Position numbers and translations under genes: made by a program. A DNA stretch of 64,000 nt from Swaminathania salitolerans (GTDB lineage: Bacteria > Pseudomonadota > Alphaproteobacteria > Acetobacterales > Acetobacteraceae), in the NCBI RefSeq assembly GCF_007988945.1, contig NZ_BJVC01000003.1, positions 62,001-126,000 of the forward strand, written 5' to 3'. The notes beneath the pieces were generated by a model that ran no database searches, was not told the origin of the DNA, and saw only the letters and a list, made by a program, of their open reading frames with translations. Shown here in pieces: positions 52,406 through 62,706 of the stretch (position 1 is the stretch's first letter; each line of letters begins with the position of its first letter).

Positions 52406-53452
52406 TCAGAGACTGTCCAGAAATCCGTCCACATCGCAAGGCTCGGTCGCAAAACACGTCACGAGCCGGATCAGCACGCCCTCTATGCCGGGTGGGGTCG
52501 TCCAGCGATAGAAACCCCATCCATCCGCCTCGAGCGCGGCGACGCTGCGTTCGGGAAGCAGGGCAAACACCTCGTTGCCCTGAACCTCGAACGGCAGGGA
52601 GGCAGCCGGATGGCGCCGGAGCCCATGGGCGAGGCGCTGGGCCATCGCATTGGCCTGTGCGGCATTACGCAGCCAGAGGTCGTTTTCGAGCAGGGCAAGG
52701 AGCTGCGCGCTGAGATAGCGCTGCTTCGACCACAGATGACCGCCGCGTTTGACGCGACGCTCGAAATTCCTCGCCAGATCCTCGCGGAAGACCAGAACGG
52801 CCTCGGCGGCCATGGCTCCGTTCTTGGTGCCGCCGAAGCTCACCATGTCGAAACCGGCCTTCCAGGTGATATCGGCAGGCGTACAGCTAAGGCTCGCGAT
52901 CGCATTGCCGAGACGCGCCCCGTCCAGATGGGTGGCACAGGAAGCGGCGCGGGCGCGGCGCGTCAGAGCGTTGAGATGATCGAGCTCGTAAACGGTCCCC
53001 CATTCGGTGCTCTGGGTCAGGGAAAGCGTCTGGATCGGGCTGGTATGAACCCCGCCCAGCGCGTTGTCGCTCAGCGCGCGATCGAGATCGGCCAGCGCCA
53101 TGCGCCCGTCGGCAGAGGGCAATGGCACCAGTTTGGCGCCATGGGTGAAGAACTCGGGGGCGCCGCCCTCATCCGTCGCGATATGCGCGCTCTGATCGCA
53201 CACCACCGCCCCGAAGGGAGCCGTGGCGGCCGAGAGCGCCAGACTGTTGGCTGCGGTTCCCGTTGCAACGGGATATACCCACACATCGCAGCCGAACACT
53301 GCGCGCATCGCGTCGTTCAGCCGGGCCGTCTCGTCATCCGCCCCGTAGGAAGGCGCCTCTCCCGCGTTGACCCGTGCGAGCGCCGCCATCACCTCGGGGC
53401 TGACGGGCGCGATGTTGTCACTGGCGAAGTTCTTGCGTATTGCCTCGGTCAC
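52406..53452 (-). CDS. ltaE: Low-specificity L-threonine aldolase
   Basis: This 348-residue PLP enzyme should split L-threonine or L-allo-threonine into glycine and acetaldehyde. It carries the family pattern [41 protein letters not shown] (pyridine-binding Asp) and [17 protein letters not shown] (Schiff-base Lys). The GTG start is well supported by GAGGAACGGAC just upstream. It lies divergent from folD with about 46 bp between starts, and both enzymes handle one-carbon and glycine metabolism. Aldolases of this type can also act on beta-hydroxy-amino acids. Confidence 0.92.
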   Translation of the reverse strand: MTEAIRKNFASDNIAPVSPEVMAALARVNAGEAPSYGADDETARLNDAMRAVFGCDVWVYPVATGTAANSLALSAATAPFGAVVCDQSAHIATDEGGAPEFFTHGAKLVPLPSADGRMALADLDRALSDNALGGVHTSPIQTLSLTQSTEWGTVYELDHLNALTRRARAASCATHLDGARLGNAIASLSCTPADITWKAGFDMVSFGGTKNGAMAAEAVLVFREDLARNFERRVKRGGHLWSKQRYLSAQLLALLENDLWLRNAAQANAMAQRLAHGLRRHPAASLPFEVQGNEVFALLPERSVAALEADGWGFYRWTTPPGIEGVLIRLVTCFATEPCDVDGFLDSL

Positions 53453-53498
53453 GTCCGTTCCTCACTCGATTTCTGGCCCCTGCAACAGGAAGATCCGC

Positions 53499-54395
53499 AT
53501 GAAACACGATCCGGCGCTTTCGGGAAAGCTCATCGACGGCAAGGGCGTCGCACGCCGTCTGACGGATCGCGTCAAGGCAGACGTCGAATCCCTCCGCGAG
53601 GAGCACGGCGTCGTTCCCGGTCTCGCCGTGGTGCTCGTGGGCAATGACCCCGCCAGCGAAGTCTACGTCAAGAACAAGGCCATCCAGACCCATCGTGCGG
53701 GTATGCGCTCCTTCATGCACATGCTGCCGGAAACCGCGGAACAGGACGAACTGCTCGACCTGATCGCTCTGCTGAACGCCAATCCGCGCATTCACGGCAT
53801 TCTGGTCCAGCTCCCCCTGCCCGCCCATCTCGACCCCATCGTCGTGACCAATGCGATCGCACCGCACAAGGATGTGGACGGGCTGGGCGAAGTGAATGCC
53901 GGGCGCCTCAGCCTCGGCATTCCCGGCCTCGTCCCCTGCACGCCGCTCGGCTGCCTGATGCTGCTTCAGGAAACGCTGCCGACCCTGCGCGGTCTCAATG
54001 CCGTCGTCATCGGCGCGTCCAATCTCGTCGGCAAACCCATGGCGCAACTGCTCCTCAGGGAGGGATGTACGGTCTCGGTCGGGCATATCGACACGAAAGA
54101 CCCCCGGGCACTCGCCAGGGAGGGCGATATCCTCGTCGTGGCAACCGGCAAGACCGGTCTGGTTCGTGGCGACTGGATCAAGCCCGGAGCGACCGTCATT
54201 GATGTCGGTATCACCCGTATCGCCCTGCCCGACGGCAAGACACGCCTCGCTGGCGATGTCGTCTTCGACGAGGCGCTGCCGCTTGCAGGGCATATCACGC
54301 CGGTGCCGGGCGGCGTCGGCCCCATGACCATCGCCTGTCTCCTGCATAATACGCTCCAGGCGGCACGCATCTATCTGAACGGCCAATCTTCATGA
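53499..54395 (+). CDS. folD: Bifunctional methylenetetrahydrofolate dehydrogenase/cyclohydrolase
   Basis: This 298-residue enzyme converts 5,10-methylene-THF to 10-formyl-THF through methenyl-THF. It carries [17 protein letters not shown] (catalytic Lys), [27 protein letters not shown] and the NADP fold motif [26 protein letters not shown] completes the active site near the C-terminus. The ATG at 53499 follows AGGA and matches the family start; the longer open frame is artefact. It overlaps the next gene by four bases, tying it to a methylene-THF reductase-like gene. Confidence 0.95.
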   Translation: MKHDPALSGKLIDGKGVARRLTDRVKADVESLREEHGVVPGLAVVLVGNDPASEVYVKNKAIQTHRAGMRSFMHMLPETAEQDELLDLIALLNANPRIHGILVQLPLPAHLDPIVVTNAIAPHKDVDGLGEVNAGRLSLGIPGLVPCTPLGCLMLLQETLPTLRGLNAVVIGASNLVGKPMAQLLLREGCTVSVGHIDTKDPRALAREGDILVVATGKTGLVRGDWIKPGATVIDVGITRIALPDGKTRLAGDVVFDEALPLAGHITPVPGGVGPMTIACLLHNTLQAARIYLNGQSS

Positions 54396-55138
54396 GCCGC
54401 ATCGCCATCGAACTCGTCCCGCGCGATGCCGCAACGCTGGAACGCGATCTCGAGACCGTCCGGACTCTCCTCCCCGGGATCGGGACCATCAACATTCCCG
54501 ATCTGCTTCGCCTCGATCTGCGGTCCTGGGAGGGGGGCGCCATCGCCCGCGACCGGGGATTCGCCGCGATCCCGCATATCCGCGCGGTCGATATCGATCC
54601 CGATCTCCCGCTTCCCTGCGCCGGGCAGGAGGGGATCGGGGAAATCCTCGTCATCGCAGGGGACCCGCCGCCGGATTCGACCCATCGCGTCTTTCCCAAT
54701 ACCAGCGCCGACATCATCGCCCGCTACAGGCGCGAGGCGCCCCATCTGGCCGTCTATGCCGCGTTCGATCCCTATCGTCGCGCGCCCTGGCAGGAGCTCG
54801 AGGATATCCAGCGCAAGCGTGACGCGGGGGCCGCGGGTTTTTTCACCCAGCCTCTCTTCGACCGCAGGATGTTCGAACTGAGCGCGAGCTGGCTCGAGAA
54901 GGACACGGTATTCTGGGGTATTTCACCGGTCATCGGCCCCAAGGCACGCGCCTATTGGGAGCGGGTCAATCATGTGGTCTTTCCCCGTGATTTCGACCCG
55001 GGTCTCGAGGCGAATATTGCCTTCGCCGCGATGATGCTGCGCGAAATCCGTGCCCGCAACGAAAATGCCTATCTGATGCCGCTGCGCGTCGATCTCGAGG
55101 CCTATCTCGCCCCGCTCCGGGATGTTCTTTCTCCGTAA
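54392..55138 (+). CDS. Methylenetetrahydrofolate reductase-like protein
   Basis: This 248-residue protein belongs to the MTHFR superfamily. IELVPRD replaces the usual FEFFPPK start, ILVIAGDPP matches LRGDPP, and [12 protein letters not shown] matches the folate-site QPxFD. It is shorter than E. coli MetF (about 296 residues). The start overlaps the folD stop, so the pair is probably used together: FolD makes the methylene/methenyl forms and this protein may reduce methylene-THF. Key residues are present in outline, but the short length and altered start mean that activity should not be assumed. No metE or metH lies in the window. Confidence 0.75.
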   Translation: MSRIAIELVPRDAATLERDLETVRTLLPGIGTINIPDLLRLDLRSWEGGAIARDRGFAAIPHIRAVDIDPDLPLPCAGQEGIGEILVIAGDPPPDSTHRVFPNTSADIIARYRREAPHLAVYAAFDPYRRAPWQELEDIQRKRDAGAAGFFTQPLFDRRMFELSASWLEKDTVFWGISPVIGPKARAYWERVNHVVFPRDFDPGLEANIAFAAMMLREIRARNENAYLMPLRVDLEAYLAPLRDVLSP

Positions 55139-55393
55139 CGCCCTCGTTCTGCGCGAGCCCCCGGCGCCCGGCTCATCCTCCGGCAAACGCACGCACCCAT
55201 GGCGCCCGACATGCCTTAGGCAACAGGAAGGCGTCCAGAGTGCGGTCGGGCTTGTATCGGTCAAGACACAGTGTAACGAAAACAACACAAAAGCGGCAGG
55301 ATGTAATTTCCTTTTCTAACAAGTGCTTCATAATTCGTCCCTTGAGACAGAGTTATGCCCGACTGAGGGGCGAGGACGAAAGATGCCGTCGTG

Positions 55394-58300
55394 ATGAGCC
55401 CAACGCACAGGAAAACAACCGTATCGCCCCGTTTGACCGTCGCCTTTCTGGGCGGCACGCTTGCGCTCACGCTCGACCCTTCGGCGCAGGCACGCCCCAC
55501 CCGGGAGATTCCGGGCGAGGAGCAGAACGAGACCCCGGCGTTGCGGTCGGGGGCCGCTACTCCCTCTGCTGCGAAAGCACTGCGTCCACCGGTTACTGCC
55601 CCTGCCCCTGCCCCTGCCCCGGCCCCGGCTCCGGCCCCGCCCCCGGAAACCGTTACCGGAACGTCACGCAGGAACGACGACATTGCGAGAGAGACGCGCG
55701 CTGAAAAGAAGAAGACCCTGCGACGCGTCGTGCCGGAACACGGAGCGAGCGGGAACGGAGGAAACGGACAGGGAGGAAATGGCAAAGAGGTCATTCTCGT
55801 CACGGGTACGCGCCTGTCGCAATCGCGTCTGACGAACGTGATGGCGGGAACCGACCTCAGCGGGGAGCAGATCCGTCGCAGGGGGTATTACGATCTCGGC
55901 ACAGCCCTGTTACGTGAAAATCCCGCGATCAGCGAAGGCGACAACTCCCCCATCGGCAATCAGGGCAGTTTCGGCGCCGGACAATCCTTCATCGGCCTGC
56001 TCAATCTCGGCTCCCAGAGAACCCTGACCCTGGTCGACGGCATGCGCATGGGCGGGGGCGCCTCCGCCTCGATCTACGGAGCCGGTTCCGGCTCCCAGGT
56101 CGATGTGAGCACCATACCGACCTCCCTCATCAGGAGCGTCGATACCCGTCTCGGCGGCGCCGGTGCCGCTTACGGCTCCGATGCCGTGGCAGGCGTGATG
56201 AACTACACACTGGACGATCGCTTCAAGGGCGTGGCGTTCAACGCCCAGGGCAACTGGTCTCAGAAGCTCGACGCGCCGGCCGAGAAGCTGACCTTCAAGG
56301 CCGGGACTCCCTTCGATCACGGGAAAGGGGGGCTGGTTTTCGACGTCGAGTATCGCAATACGGGCGGAATGGTCGCCAATGATCGTCCGACGATCTATGG
56401 GCGCGACGCGGTTCTCTATCACAGGGTGCCGCTCGGGCAGAGCGCGCCCACGCTCTATGTCCTCGGTGCCGGGCAGCGCACCATACAGAACACGGTGACC
56501 GGCATTCCCATGACGACCGGCGCCTATGGCGTATTGCCCGTCTTTGCCGGAAGTGCCGCCCCGGGCCTGGCGGGACAGGCCAATGCGGCCGTGCCCGGTA
56601 CGGGCAACATCCCGCTGATGTTCAGCCGCAACGGCCAGTCTCTCATCCCGCTCGAGACGGGCACGCTGCTTACGAACGACGCAAGCCACGGCATCGGTGG
56701 CGACGGTCTCGCCATCCAGGATTACAACCAGCTCATCGCGCCGAACGACAAGCTGAACCTGACCCTGCTCGGTCATTACGATTTCACCCGTCATCTCCAT
56801 GCCAGCTGGCAGGGCTGGTATGCGCGAGGCAGCGCGCGCAATCAGGTGGGGCAAGGCACCTGGAACACGCCCCAGTTCGACGATCCCGTCACGCTGAATA
56901 CGTCCGGTCCGATGAGCAGCAGCTATTATACCAATGGCGTGGTCAACGGCCCGTTCGCTCTGAGCACCGGCAATCCCTTCCTCACCCCGGCAGAACAGCA
57001 GACGATCCGCAATGCCCTCGCTGCCGACGGCAAACCGACGGACACATTCTATCTCACGCGCCTCAACCAGGATCTCGATGCGGGCATGTTCAGAACGACC
57101 ATGCAGATGTATCGCTTCCAGGGTGGGCTGAACGGCGACTTCGACGCGGTGGGACGACGGTTCACATGGAAAATCCGCGGCGAATACACGCGCTACATGA
57201 ACGACACCTGGACGCCATCGATCGTCGTCCCCAATCTGATCAACGCGCTGAACGCCGTTCGCGATCCGGGCGGCGCCATCGTCTGTGCGCCCGGCTATCA
57301 GAACGCACCGATCGCGACCCGCTCTGCAAGCTGCGCGCCCCTCAACCCGTTCGGCTTCGACCGCATGACCCCCGGCGCAAGGGACTACGTCATCGCGGAT
57401 GCCCATTCGAGGAACAGGAACAGCCAGCGCGATCTCCAGGCCGAACTCGGCTCGACCGTCTTCCGTCTCCCGGCGGGAGACATGAGATGGGATCTCGGAT
57501 ACGAGCACCGGCGCGAAAGCTATCGCTTCGATCCGGGCGACTTTTTCCGTGGCTGGCCACAGCCGGACGGCACGTACCGGCAATATGGCAACAGCCTGCC
57601 GCTTCCGCCCACGGGCGGCGCCTATCACACGCATGAAGCCTTCGGCGAGCTGGATGTTCCCCTCGTCTCACCGGTCATGCACGTCCCGGGCGTCCATAGT
57701 CTTTCCGCCACGGCCAATGGCCGGTTCATCAATAACAGCATGACCGGCAATTTCTGGACCTATATGTTCGGAGGCGCCTGGTGGCCGACGCGCGATTTCG
57801 GACTGAGCGGGAATTATGCCCGTTCGGTACGCAATCCCTCCGTCACGGAACTGTTTTCGCCCCGTTCGACCAGCTACGGTTACGGTATCGATCCGTGTTC
57901 GGATGCAGGACTCGACTCCGGCCCCAATCCCGCCCTGCGCGCGGCCAACTGCGCGAAGGCGGGCATTCGTCAGCCCTTCATCTCCAATTTCAACTTCTAC
58001 ACCATACCGGGAACCACTGGCGGCAACGTAACCCTGAAGAACGAGACGTCGCAAAGCTATACGGGCAGTCTCGAATTCAGGCCCCATTTCGTGCGCGGTC
58101 TGGATATGAAGGCCTCGTTCGTCGATGTGACGGTGCGCAACGCCATCACCTATCTGTATCCGACCGATCTGCTGAATGCGTGCTACGACTCCGCCAGCTA
58201 CCCCTCGAATGCATTCTGCTCCACCTTCACCCGGGATTCGGGCGGCCAGATCACGACCTTCGATGGGGGATTCTACAATATCGCGCGTTTCGAGACCCAG

Positions 58301-58774
58301 GCACTCCAGGCCAGTCTCGACTATTTCACGCCTCTCACCCGGTTCGGCCTCGGCACCGGGGCGGGCGATATCGATCTGAGCGGCAACTATGTGCATTATC
58401 TCGCAAGCCAGCAATCCTATCTCGGCAGCACCTATGACCTCTCGGGCACGACAGACGCCCCGAACGACAATTTCACCCTGAACCTGACCTATCTGCGCGG
58501 CCCCTTCTCCGCACAATGGCAGACGCTCTGGTACGGCCCGACCCGGTATCAGGTTCAGGTCCCCGCAACGCGCTATCAGGACAACGAGCGTCCGTCCTTC
58601 GCCTATTTCAATCTCTCGCTGTCCTACGACATCACGAAAAATCTCTCATCGCATTTCGTCGTCAACAACATAACCGGCGCGCTGCCCGAATATCCGGGAA
58701 CGGTCGATACGAACCGGTATTACCAGACGTTGATCGGCCGGAACTTCCAGCTCGCCATCGGCGTGAACTTCTGA
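55394..58774 (+). CDS. TonB-dependent receptor with Pro-Ala linker extension
   Basis: This receptor has about 1126 residues. A signal sequence (core LTVAFLGGTLALTLDPSAQA) is followed by an unusual 100-residue extension with a (Pro-Ala)n stretch, PAPAPAPAPAPAPA, and a Gly/Asn-rich stretch. The TonB box region ILVTGTR and the plug domain (LLNLGSQRTLTLVDGMRMGGG, GAAYGSDAVAGVMNY) come next, then the barrel, ending FQLAIGVNF. The plug and barrel resemble outer-membrane receptors of the CirA/BtuB class in sphingomonad-like bacteria that take up complex substrates. The ATG at 55394 follows GAGGACGAAAG; a GTG three bases earlier is equivalent. No transporter genes accompany it. Confidence 0.92.
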   Translation: MSPTHRKTTVSPRLTVAFLGGTLALTLDPSAQARPTREIPGEEQNETPALRSGAATPSAAKALRPPVTAPAPAPAPAPAPAPPPETVTGTSRRNDDIARETRAEKKKTLRRVVPEHGASGNGGNGQGGNGKEVILVTGTRLSQSRLTNVMAGTDLSGEQIRRRGYYDLGTALLRENPAISEGDNSPIGNQGSFGAGQSFIGLLNLGSQRTLTLVDGMRMGGGASASIYGAGSGSQVDVSTIPTSLIRSVDTRLGGAGAAYGSDAVAGVMNYTLDDRFKGVAFNAQGNWSQKLDAPAEKLTFKAGTPFDHGKGGLVFDVEYRNTGGMVANDRPTIYGRDAVLYHRVPLGQSAPTLYVLGAGQRTIQNTVTGIPMTTGAYGVLPVFAGSAAPGLAGQANAAVPGTGNIPLMFSRNGQSLIPLETGTLLTNDASHGIGGDGLAIQDYNQLIAPNDKLNLTLLGHYDFTRHLHASWQGWYARGSARNQVGQGTWNTPQFDDPVTLNTSGPMSSSYYTNGVVNGPFALSTGNPFLTPAEQQTIRNALAADGKPTDTFYLTRLNQDLDAGMFRTTMQMYRFQGGLNGDFDAVGRRFTWKIRGEYTRYMNDTWTPSIVVPNLINALNAVRDPGGAIVCAPGYQNAPIATRSASCAPLNPFGFDRMTPGARDYVIADAHSRNRNSQRDLQAELGSTVFRLPAGDMRWDLGYEHRRESYRFDPGDFFRGWPQPDGTYRQYGNSLPLPPTGGAYHTHEAFGELDVPLVSPVMHVPGVHSLSATANGRFINNSMTGNFWTYMFGGAWWPTRDFGLSGNYARSVRNPSVTELFSPRSTSYGYGIDPCSDAGLDSGPNPALRAANCAKAGIRQPFISNFNFYTIPGTTGGNVTLKNETSQSYTGSLEFRPHFVRGLDMKASFVDVTVRNAITYLYPTDLLNACYDSASYPSNAFCSTFTRDSGGQITTFDGGFYNIARFETQALQASLDYFTPLTRFGLGTGAGDIDLSGNYVHYLASQQSYLGSTYDLSGTTDAPNDNFTLNLTYLRGPFSAQWQTLWYGPTRYQVQVPATRYQDNERPSFAYFNLSLSYDITKNLSSHFVVNNITGALPEYPGTVDTNRYYQTLIGRNFQLAIGVNF

Positions 58775-58845
58775 CGCGCAGCCGGTTCCGACACGCCTCC
58801 GGCGCCGGTGGGATCGGGTCTGCACCGCATTCCGCAGGCAAACGG

Positions 58846-58882
58846 AAAAAGCCGCCTCCCATGATGGGGGCGGCCTTTTTTT
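58846..58882. terminator. Bidirectional terminator between TonB receptor and recA genes
   Basis: GCCGCC (58851-58856) pairs with GGCGGC (58869-58874), with CCCAT / ATGGG inside and one bulged T. A run of seven T follows on the forward side and a run of five A precedes it, so it can stop transcripts from both directions. Confidence 0.9.
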
Positions 58883-59014
58883 CCTGTTTCCCGGCTTTCC
58901 TGTTTCCCGGTTACGCGGATCCGGAAGTACCGCGCTTCCTGCCGCGCCGGTTCCGGATCGTCTCCGCGTTTACCCGGTTCATCTGGCCGGTTCGTTTGCC
59001 CGGTTCGTCCGGCC

Positions 59015-60055
59015 TTATTCGTCCGCCCCGTCTTCCTGCTCGTCCGGCGGGGTCATGAGCGCATCCGCGACGACACCCGCCTGTTCACGGATACGACGTT
59101 CGATATCGGACGCCATCTCGGGATGATCGCGCAGGAACTGCTTGGCGTTTTCACGCCCCTGCCCGACGCGGGTGCTGTCATAGGAGAACCACGCACCCGA
59201 TTTCTCGACGATATTCGCCTTCACGCCAAGATCGATAAGCTCGCCGACCTTGCTGATCCCCTCGCCGTACATGATGTCGAACTCGACCTGACGGAAAGGC
59301 GGGGCCATCTTGTTCTTGACCACCTTCACGCGGGTCTGGTTGCCGACCACCTCGTCACGATCCTTGATCGAGCCGATACGGCGGATATCCAGACGGACCG
59401 ATGCGTAGAACTTCAATGCGTTGCCGCCGGTCGTGGTCTCCGGATTTCCGAACATCACACCGATCTTCATACGGATCTGGTTCAGGAAGATGACCATGGT
59501 GTTCGAACGCGATACCGTTCCGGTCAGCTTGCGCAGTGCCTGGCTCATCAGACGCGCATGCAGGCCGACATGGCTGTCTCCCATATCGCCTTCGAGCTCG
59601 GCCCTCGGCACGAGAGCAGCCACGGAATCCACCACGAGCACATCGACGGCACCGGAACGCACGAGCGTATCGGCAATTTCCAGCGCCTGTTCGCCCGCAT
59701 CGGGCTGGCTCAGAAGGAGATTGTCCACATCGACGCCGAGCTTGCGCGCATATCCCGGATCGAGCGCGTGTTCGGCATCGACGAAGGCGCAGGTCCCGCC
59801 CTTTTTCTGGGCTTCGGCAATGGCATGGAGGGCCAGCGTCGTCTTGCCGGAGCTTTCGGGACCGTAGATCTCGATGATTCGCCCGCGCGGCAGACCGCCG
59901 ATACCGAGACCGATATCGAGACCGAGCGATCCTGTGGAGATCACGTCGACCTGCTCCTTGGGGCGCTGCCCCATGCGCATGATCGAGCCCTTGCCGAAAG
60001 CCCGCTCGATCTGGCTCAGCGCACCCTCGAGTGCTTTCGTCCTGTCCGTGCTCAT
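59015..60055 (-). CDS. recA: Recombinase RecA
   Basis: This 346-residue protein drives homologous recombination and the SOS response. It starts [20 protein letters not shown]. Walker A is GPESSGKT (65-72), and the loop motifs [22 protein letters not shown] and [32 protein letters not shown] are intact. GGAGG precedes the ATG; the frame is open further upstream but no family residues lie there. A GTTC-N6-GTTC sequence near 60133-60146 is one base short of the alphaproteobacterial SOS box spacing, so SOS control is likely in principle but not proven here. Confidence 0.97.
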   Translation of the reverse strand: MSTDRTKALEGALSQIERAFGKGSIMRMGQRPKEQVDVISTGSLGLDIGLGIGGLPRGRIIEIYGPESSGKTTLALHAIAEAQKKGGTCAFVDAEHALDPGYARKLGVDVDNLLLSQPDAGEQALEIADTLVRSGAVDVLVVDSVAALVPRAELEGDMGDSHVGLHARLMSQALRKLTGTVSRSNTMVIFLNQIRMKIGVMFGNPETTTGGNALKFYASVRLDIRRIGSIKDRDEVVGNQTRVKVVKNKMAPPFRQVEFDIMYGEGISKVGELIDLGVKANIVEKSGAWFSYDSTRVGQGRENAKQFLRDHPEMASDIERRIREQAGVVADALMTPPDEQEDGADE

Positions 60056-60195
60056 CTTCTGTCCTCCGCTCTCATCACTCTCGCCCAAACCCTGCCGGTC
60101 GGCAATCCGCGATGACGCGATTCGTTTCAGTTGTTCGCTTTTGTTCCGGGAGAACATATCATGATCATACCCAAGGCGCGCAAGAGCATCCGCAA

Positions 60196-60223
60196 CAAAA
60201 AAAGCCCCTCCCGGAGGAGGGGC
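60196..60223 (-). terminator. Terminator after the gamma-glutamyltransferase-like gene
   Basis: On the reverse strand GCCCCTCC (60223-60216) and GGAGGGGC (60211-60204) form an 8-bp stem with a TCCG loop, followed by a run of seven T (60203-60197). It begins 17 bp after the stop and separates this gene from recA. Confidence 0.92.
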
Positions 60224-60239
60224 CGACACGCGGATGCGC

Positions 60240-61625
60240 TCAGTTGTTGAAGCTGCCGACCGACAGCCCTCCCCCTCTGGGATCGGTTTCGCCATGACAG
60301 GTATCGCCATCGCAAAGAGAGGCATTGACCCGCCCCTCGCCATCCCTCGGAAGAGCCGAATGGGCCAGCACGGCCCGGGCGGCGCGGGCCAGGGCATCGG
60401 CGGCATCGTTCTGACCCGAGCTGGCGAGTGCCGCCACGGGCGTATTGCGGCGCATCAGCAGGGCTGCCGAAAGGAGCGGCGCAGGGTAACGGCCCGGAGC
60501 GGCTGCCAGAAGGACGCCGGTTCCCACCGCCATACGCCCCGTACCGAACAGATTGTTGTCGGTCAGGGCGCAGGCAACCATTCCGCCTTGCCGGTCGGTC
60601 ACGACGAAGGAGGTCGAAGCCGGAAGCGGCGGCAGGACTCCGCCTTTTGCGCCACCCTGTGTCACCAGCGTCCGGGCAGCCGCCAGCAGCGCCTCGCTGC
60701 TCAGTCCTGCGCGGGCCTCCTGACGCCAGAGCGCAACCGCGCCCTGGGCCGATCCATCTCCGTTGAAGGCCGCAGCCGCCCCGAGTCCGCCATCGGCGGG
60801 CGGCGGCAGGAAATAGGCCGTCACGCCGTCGCGTGCGAGACGAAGCGGCGCCGATTGTATCGGCAATGCCTTGCGCAGCGAGGCGCGGTCGAGCCCTCCG
60901 CCCGCGCGGTTCGCACCCTCGACGAAAATCCCGCCGAGCGCGCCGTTATACAGATCGCCGACCCCGACATTCCCCATGCGCTCGAGAAAGCTCGCGAGTC
61001 TCGGCTGGATCAGGGCATCGCCATTCTGCAACGGCGTTCCGTCGGCCCGGGCAAAGACCGTGCGGGCTGCCTCGTCCGCGAACAGGGCCGTATGCACCGC
61101 CGCGATATCCTGGGCCAGAACGCGACTGACCGTCGCTCCACTGCGGGCGAGTTGCACCGAGGGGCCGATCAGATCGGCGAATTCGACGCTGCCGTAACGC
61201 AGTTGCATCGTGAAAAGGCCGCGCGGCGTCATGGGCATCGCTGCGGGCCGGGTCGCGGGCAGGGGGGAAGAGGCATCGGTCGCGGAAGCCGCCGGCAGGA
61301 AGGAGAATGCCTGCGGCGCCTCGCCCTGACGTCGCACGAGACAGGCCCCGCCCCCGCCCAGAGATGCGCGGGACGGAAGGGTCACGGCAAGCGCCATGCC
61401 GACAGCGGCCGCAGCGTCGGCGGCATTGCCCCCGTGCACGAGAACGTCGCGACCGACCAGAGCCGCCCGGGGCTCGTCCGCGACGACCGTCCCGATATAG
61501 CCGGTCACGATCGGCGTGGTCTTGCCGAAGAGACTGTGACCGATATGCGAGACATCGCTGCACCCGGCGAGAAGGGTTGCCGTCATCAGCATGCAGACGC
61601 CACGCAGCCCGGATCTGTGTCTCAT
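60240..61625 (-). CDS. Gamma-glutamyltransferase-like lipoprotein with altered active-site residues
   Basis: This protein of about 461 residues starts with a lipoprotein signal ([10 protein letters not shown], cleavage before Cys), so it is anchored in the envelope. [20 protein letters not shown]...LGGGG is the N-terminal signature of the GGT superfamily. The catalytic Thr of GGT (TTHYS) aligns with Ser in STSFVV, the substrate-binding Arg of the LDFREKAP-type loop is missing (FSFLPAAS), and the oxyanion GlyGly of SPGG reads SSGQ. A Ser can still be a nucleophile, but several key positions differ together. The ATG at 61625 gives a short signal; ATG 61685 is an upstream alternative with GAAGG. 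Activity is uncertain. Confidence 0.75.
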   Translation of the reverse strand: MRHRSGLRGVCMLMTATLLAGCSDVSHIGHSLFGKTTPIVTGYIGTVVADEPRAALVGRDVLVHGGNAADAAAAVGMALAVTLPSRASLGGGGACLVRRQGEAPQAFSFLPAASATDASSPLPATRPAAMPMTPRGLFTMQLRYGSVEFADLIGPSVQLARSGATVSRVLAQDIAAVHTALFADEAARTVFARADGTPLQNGDALIQPRLASFLERMGNVGVGDLYNGALGGIFVEGANRAGGGLDRASLRKALPIQSAPLRLARDGVTAYFLPPPADGGLGAAAAFNGDGSAQGAVALWRQEARAGLSSEALLAAARTLVTQGGAKGGVLPPLPASTSFVVTDRQGGMVACALTDNNLFGTGRMAVGTGVLLAAAPGRYPAPLLSAALLMRRNTPVAALASSGQNDAADALARAARAVLAHSALPRDGEGRVNASLCDGDTCHGETDPRGGGLSVGSFNN

Positions 61626-61889
61626 CCGACGTCCGGGACGACAGGGTGCGTTCGTATCACGATGCGCCACATGCGGTGTCTTCATGACCCGGCAAGCCTT
61701 CTTTCTCTGTTCGCGACAGCATGTCCTTCCGGACGACACGGCAACTGTCGGGAAATTGGGTTCGTTTACGCATCTAACCGTGATCCGGACGATGGGCAAC
61801 CTGCCAGCCCTCCCCCGGTTTTGCGAAAACGCCACGACTGCCCTATGCAGGATGGCTCCAGCTCCTCACGCCTCGCAGGATACCGCCTG

Positions 61890-62672
61890 ATGATCCGCCC
61901 GACCTGCGCCCGCCTCGGCAGCGCTCTTTTCGCCCTCGCCCTGACCCTTCCGGCATCGCTTCCGTTCGCCCCGCCCGCCATGGCGGCGCCCGCCGCGCAA
62001 TTCTCGCCCGCGCAGCGGGACGAGATCGTCTCGATCATGCGCGAAGCGCTCAGGAAGGATCCGAGCATTCTGAGCGATGCGATCATGGCATTGCGCGCCG
62101 GTGCGCAGCAGAAGGCGGCCGACGATGCGCTCGCCCATGTCAGGGCCGATCATGCGCGGCTGGAAAAAGCGCCCGATTATGCCGTGCGCGGCAATCCGCA
62201 TGGCGATCTCACGCTCGTGGAGTTTCTCGATCCGCGATGCGGCTATTGCCGCAGCATGGTGCCGGTGGTCGATTCCCTTCTCAAGGCCGATCCGCAGCTT
62301 CGTCTGGTCGAGAAGATCGTACCGGTCCTGAGCGAGAAAAGCGTTCTCGATACGCAGGCTATCTTCGCCGCAGCCCTGCAGGGCGGATACGAGAAGATGA
62401 AACGCGCCCTCATGCAGGACAAGGCCCCGCCGACGATGGAGCGGATCCGCCAGCTTGCGAAAGCCAATGGCCTCGATGCCGACCGGCTGGAAAAGGACAT
62501 GCATGCCCCGTCCGTCGCGGCCGAAATCAACGAGAACCTCGCCCAGGCACGCCTGATCGGTCTCGACGGAACGCCGACCTTCGTTTTCGGTACCAACGCG
62601 ATCATCCCCGGCGCGGTCTCCACCGAGGAGATGCGCGCCCAGATCAAGGCCGCCCGCGCGGCGAAACCCTGA
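61890..62672 (+). CDS. DsbA-family thiol:disulfide oxidoreductase
   Basis: This 260-residue periplasmic protein has a signal peptide ending near PPAMA (about residue 32). A helical N-terminal region (residues 40-95) is followed by a thioredoxin fold with the active site CGYC (117-120) in LTLVEFLDPRCGYCRSM. The cis-Pro loop GTPTFVFG lies about 105 residues later. The layout resembles BdbD/DsbA-like or Com1-type proteins that form or shuffle disulfides in exported proteins. The ATG at 61890 follows CAGGATACC; ATG 61845 is an alternative. It is divergent from the GGT-like gene. Confidence 0.9.
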   Translation: MIRPTCARLGSALFALALTLPASLPFAPPAMAAPAAQFSPAQRDEIVSIMREALRKDPSILSDAIMALRAGAQQKAADDALAHVRADHARLEKAPDYAVRGNPHGDLTLVEFLDPRCGYCRSMVPVVDSLLKADPQLRLVEKIVPVLSEKSVLDTQAIFAAALQGGYEKMKRALMQDKAPPTMERIRQLAKANGLDADRLEKDMHAPSVAAEINENLAQARLIGLDGTPTFVFGTNAIIPGAVSTEEMRAQIKAARAAKP

Positions 62673-62678
62673 TCTTCA

Positions 62679-62701
62679 GGTCAGGGGGGCTCCCCCTGAC
62701 C
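62679..62701. terminator. Hairpin between convergent genes
   Basis: GGTCAGGGGG (62679-62688) and CCCCCTGACC (62692-62701) form a perfect 10-bp stem with a GCT loop between the DsbA-like and PPK2 genes. There is no T-run on either side, so a strong structural block, perhaps bidirectional, is the best reading. Confidence 0.6.
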
Positions 62702-62706
62702 CGCCT

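Noticed and set aside
60133-60146. Possible SOS box before recA (GTTC-N6-GTTC)
   Set aside because: The alphaproteobacterial LexA box is GTTC-N7-GTTC. The spacing is one base short, so it is only a near-match and is not reported as a site.
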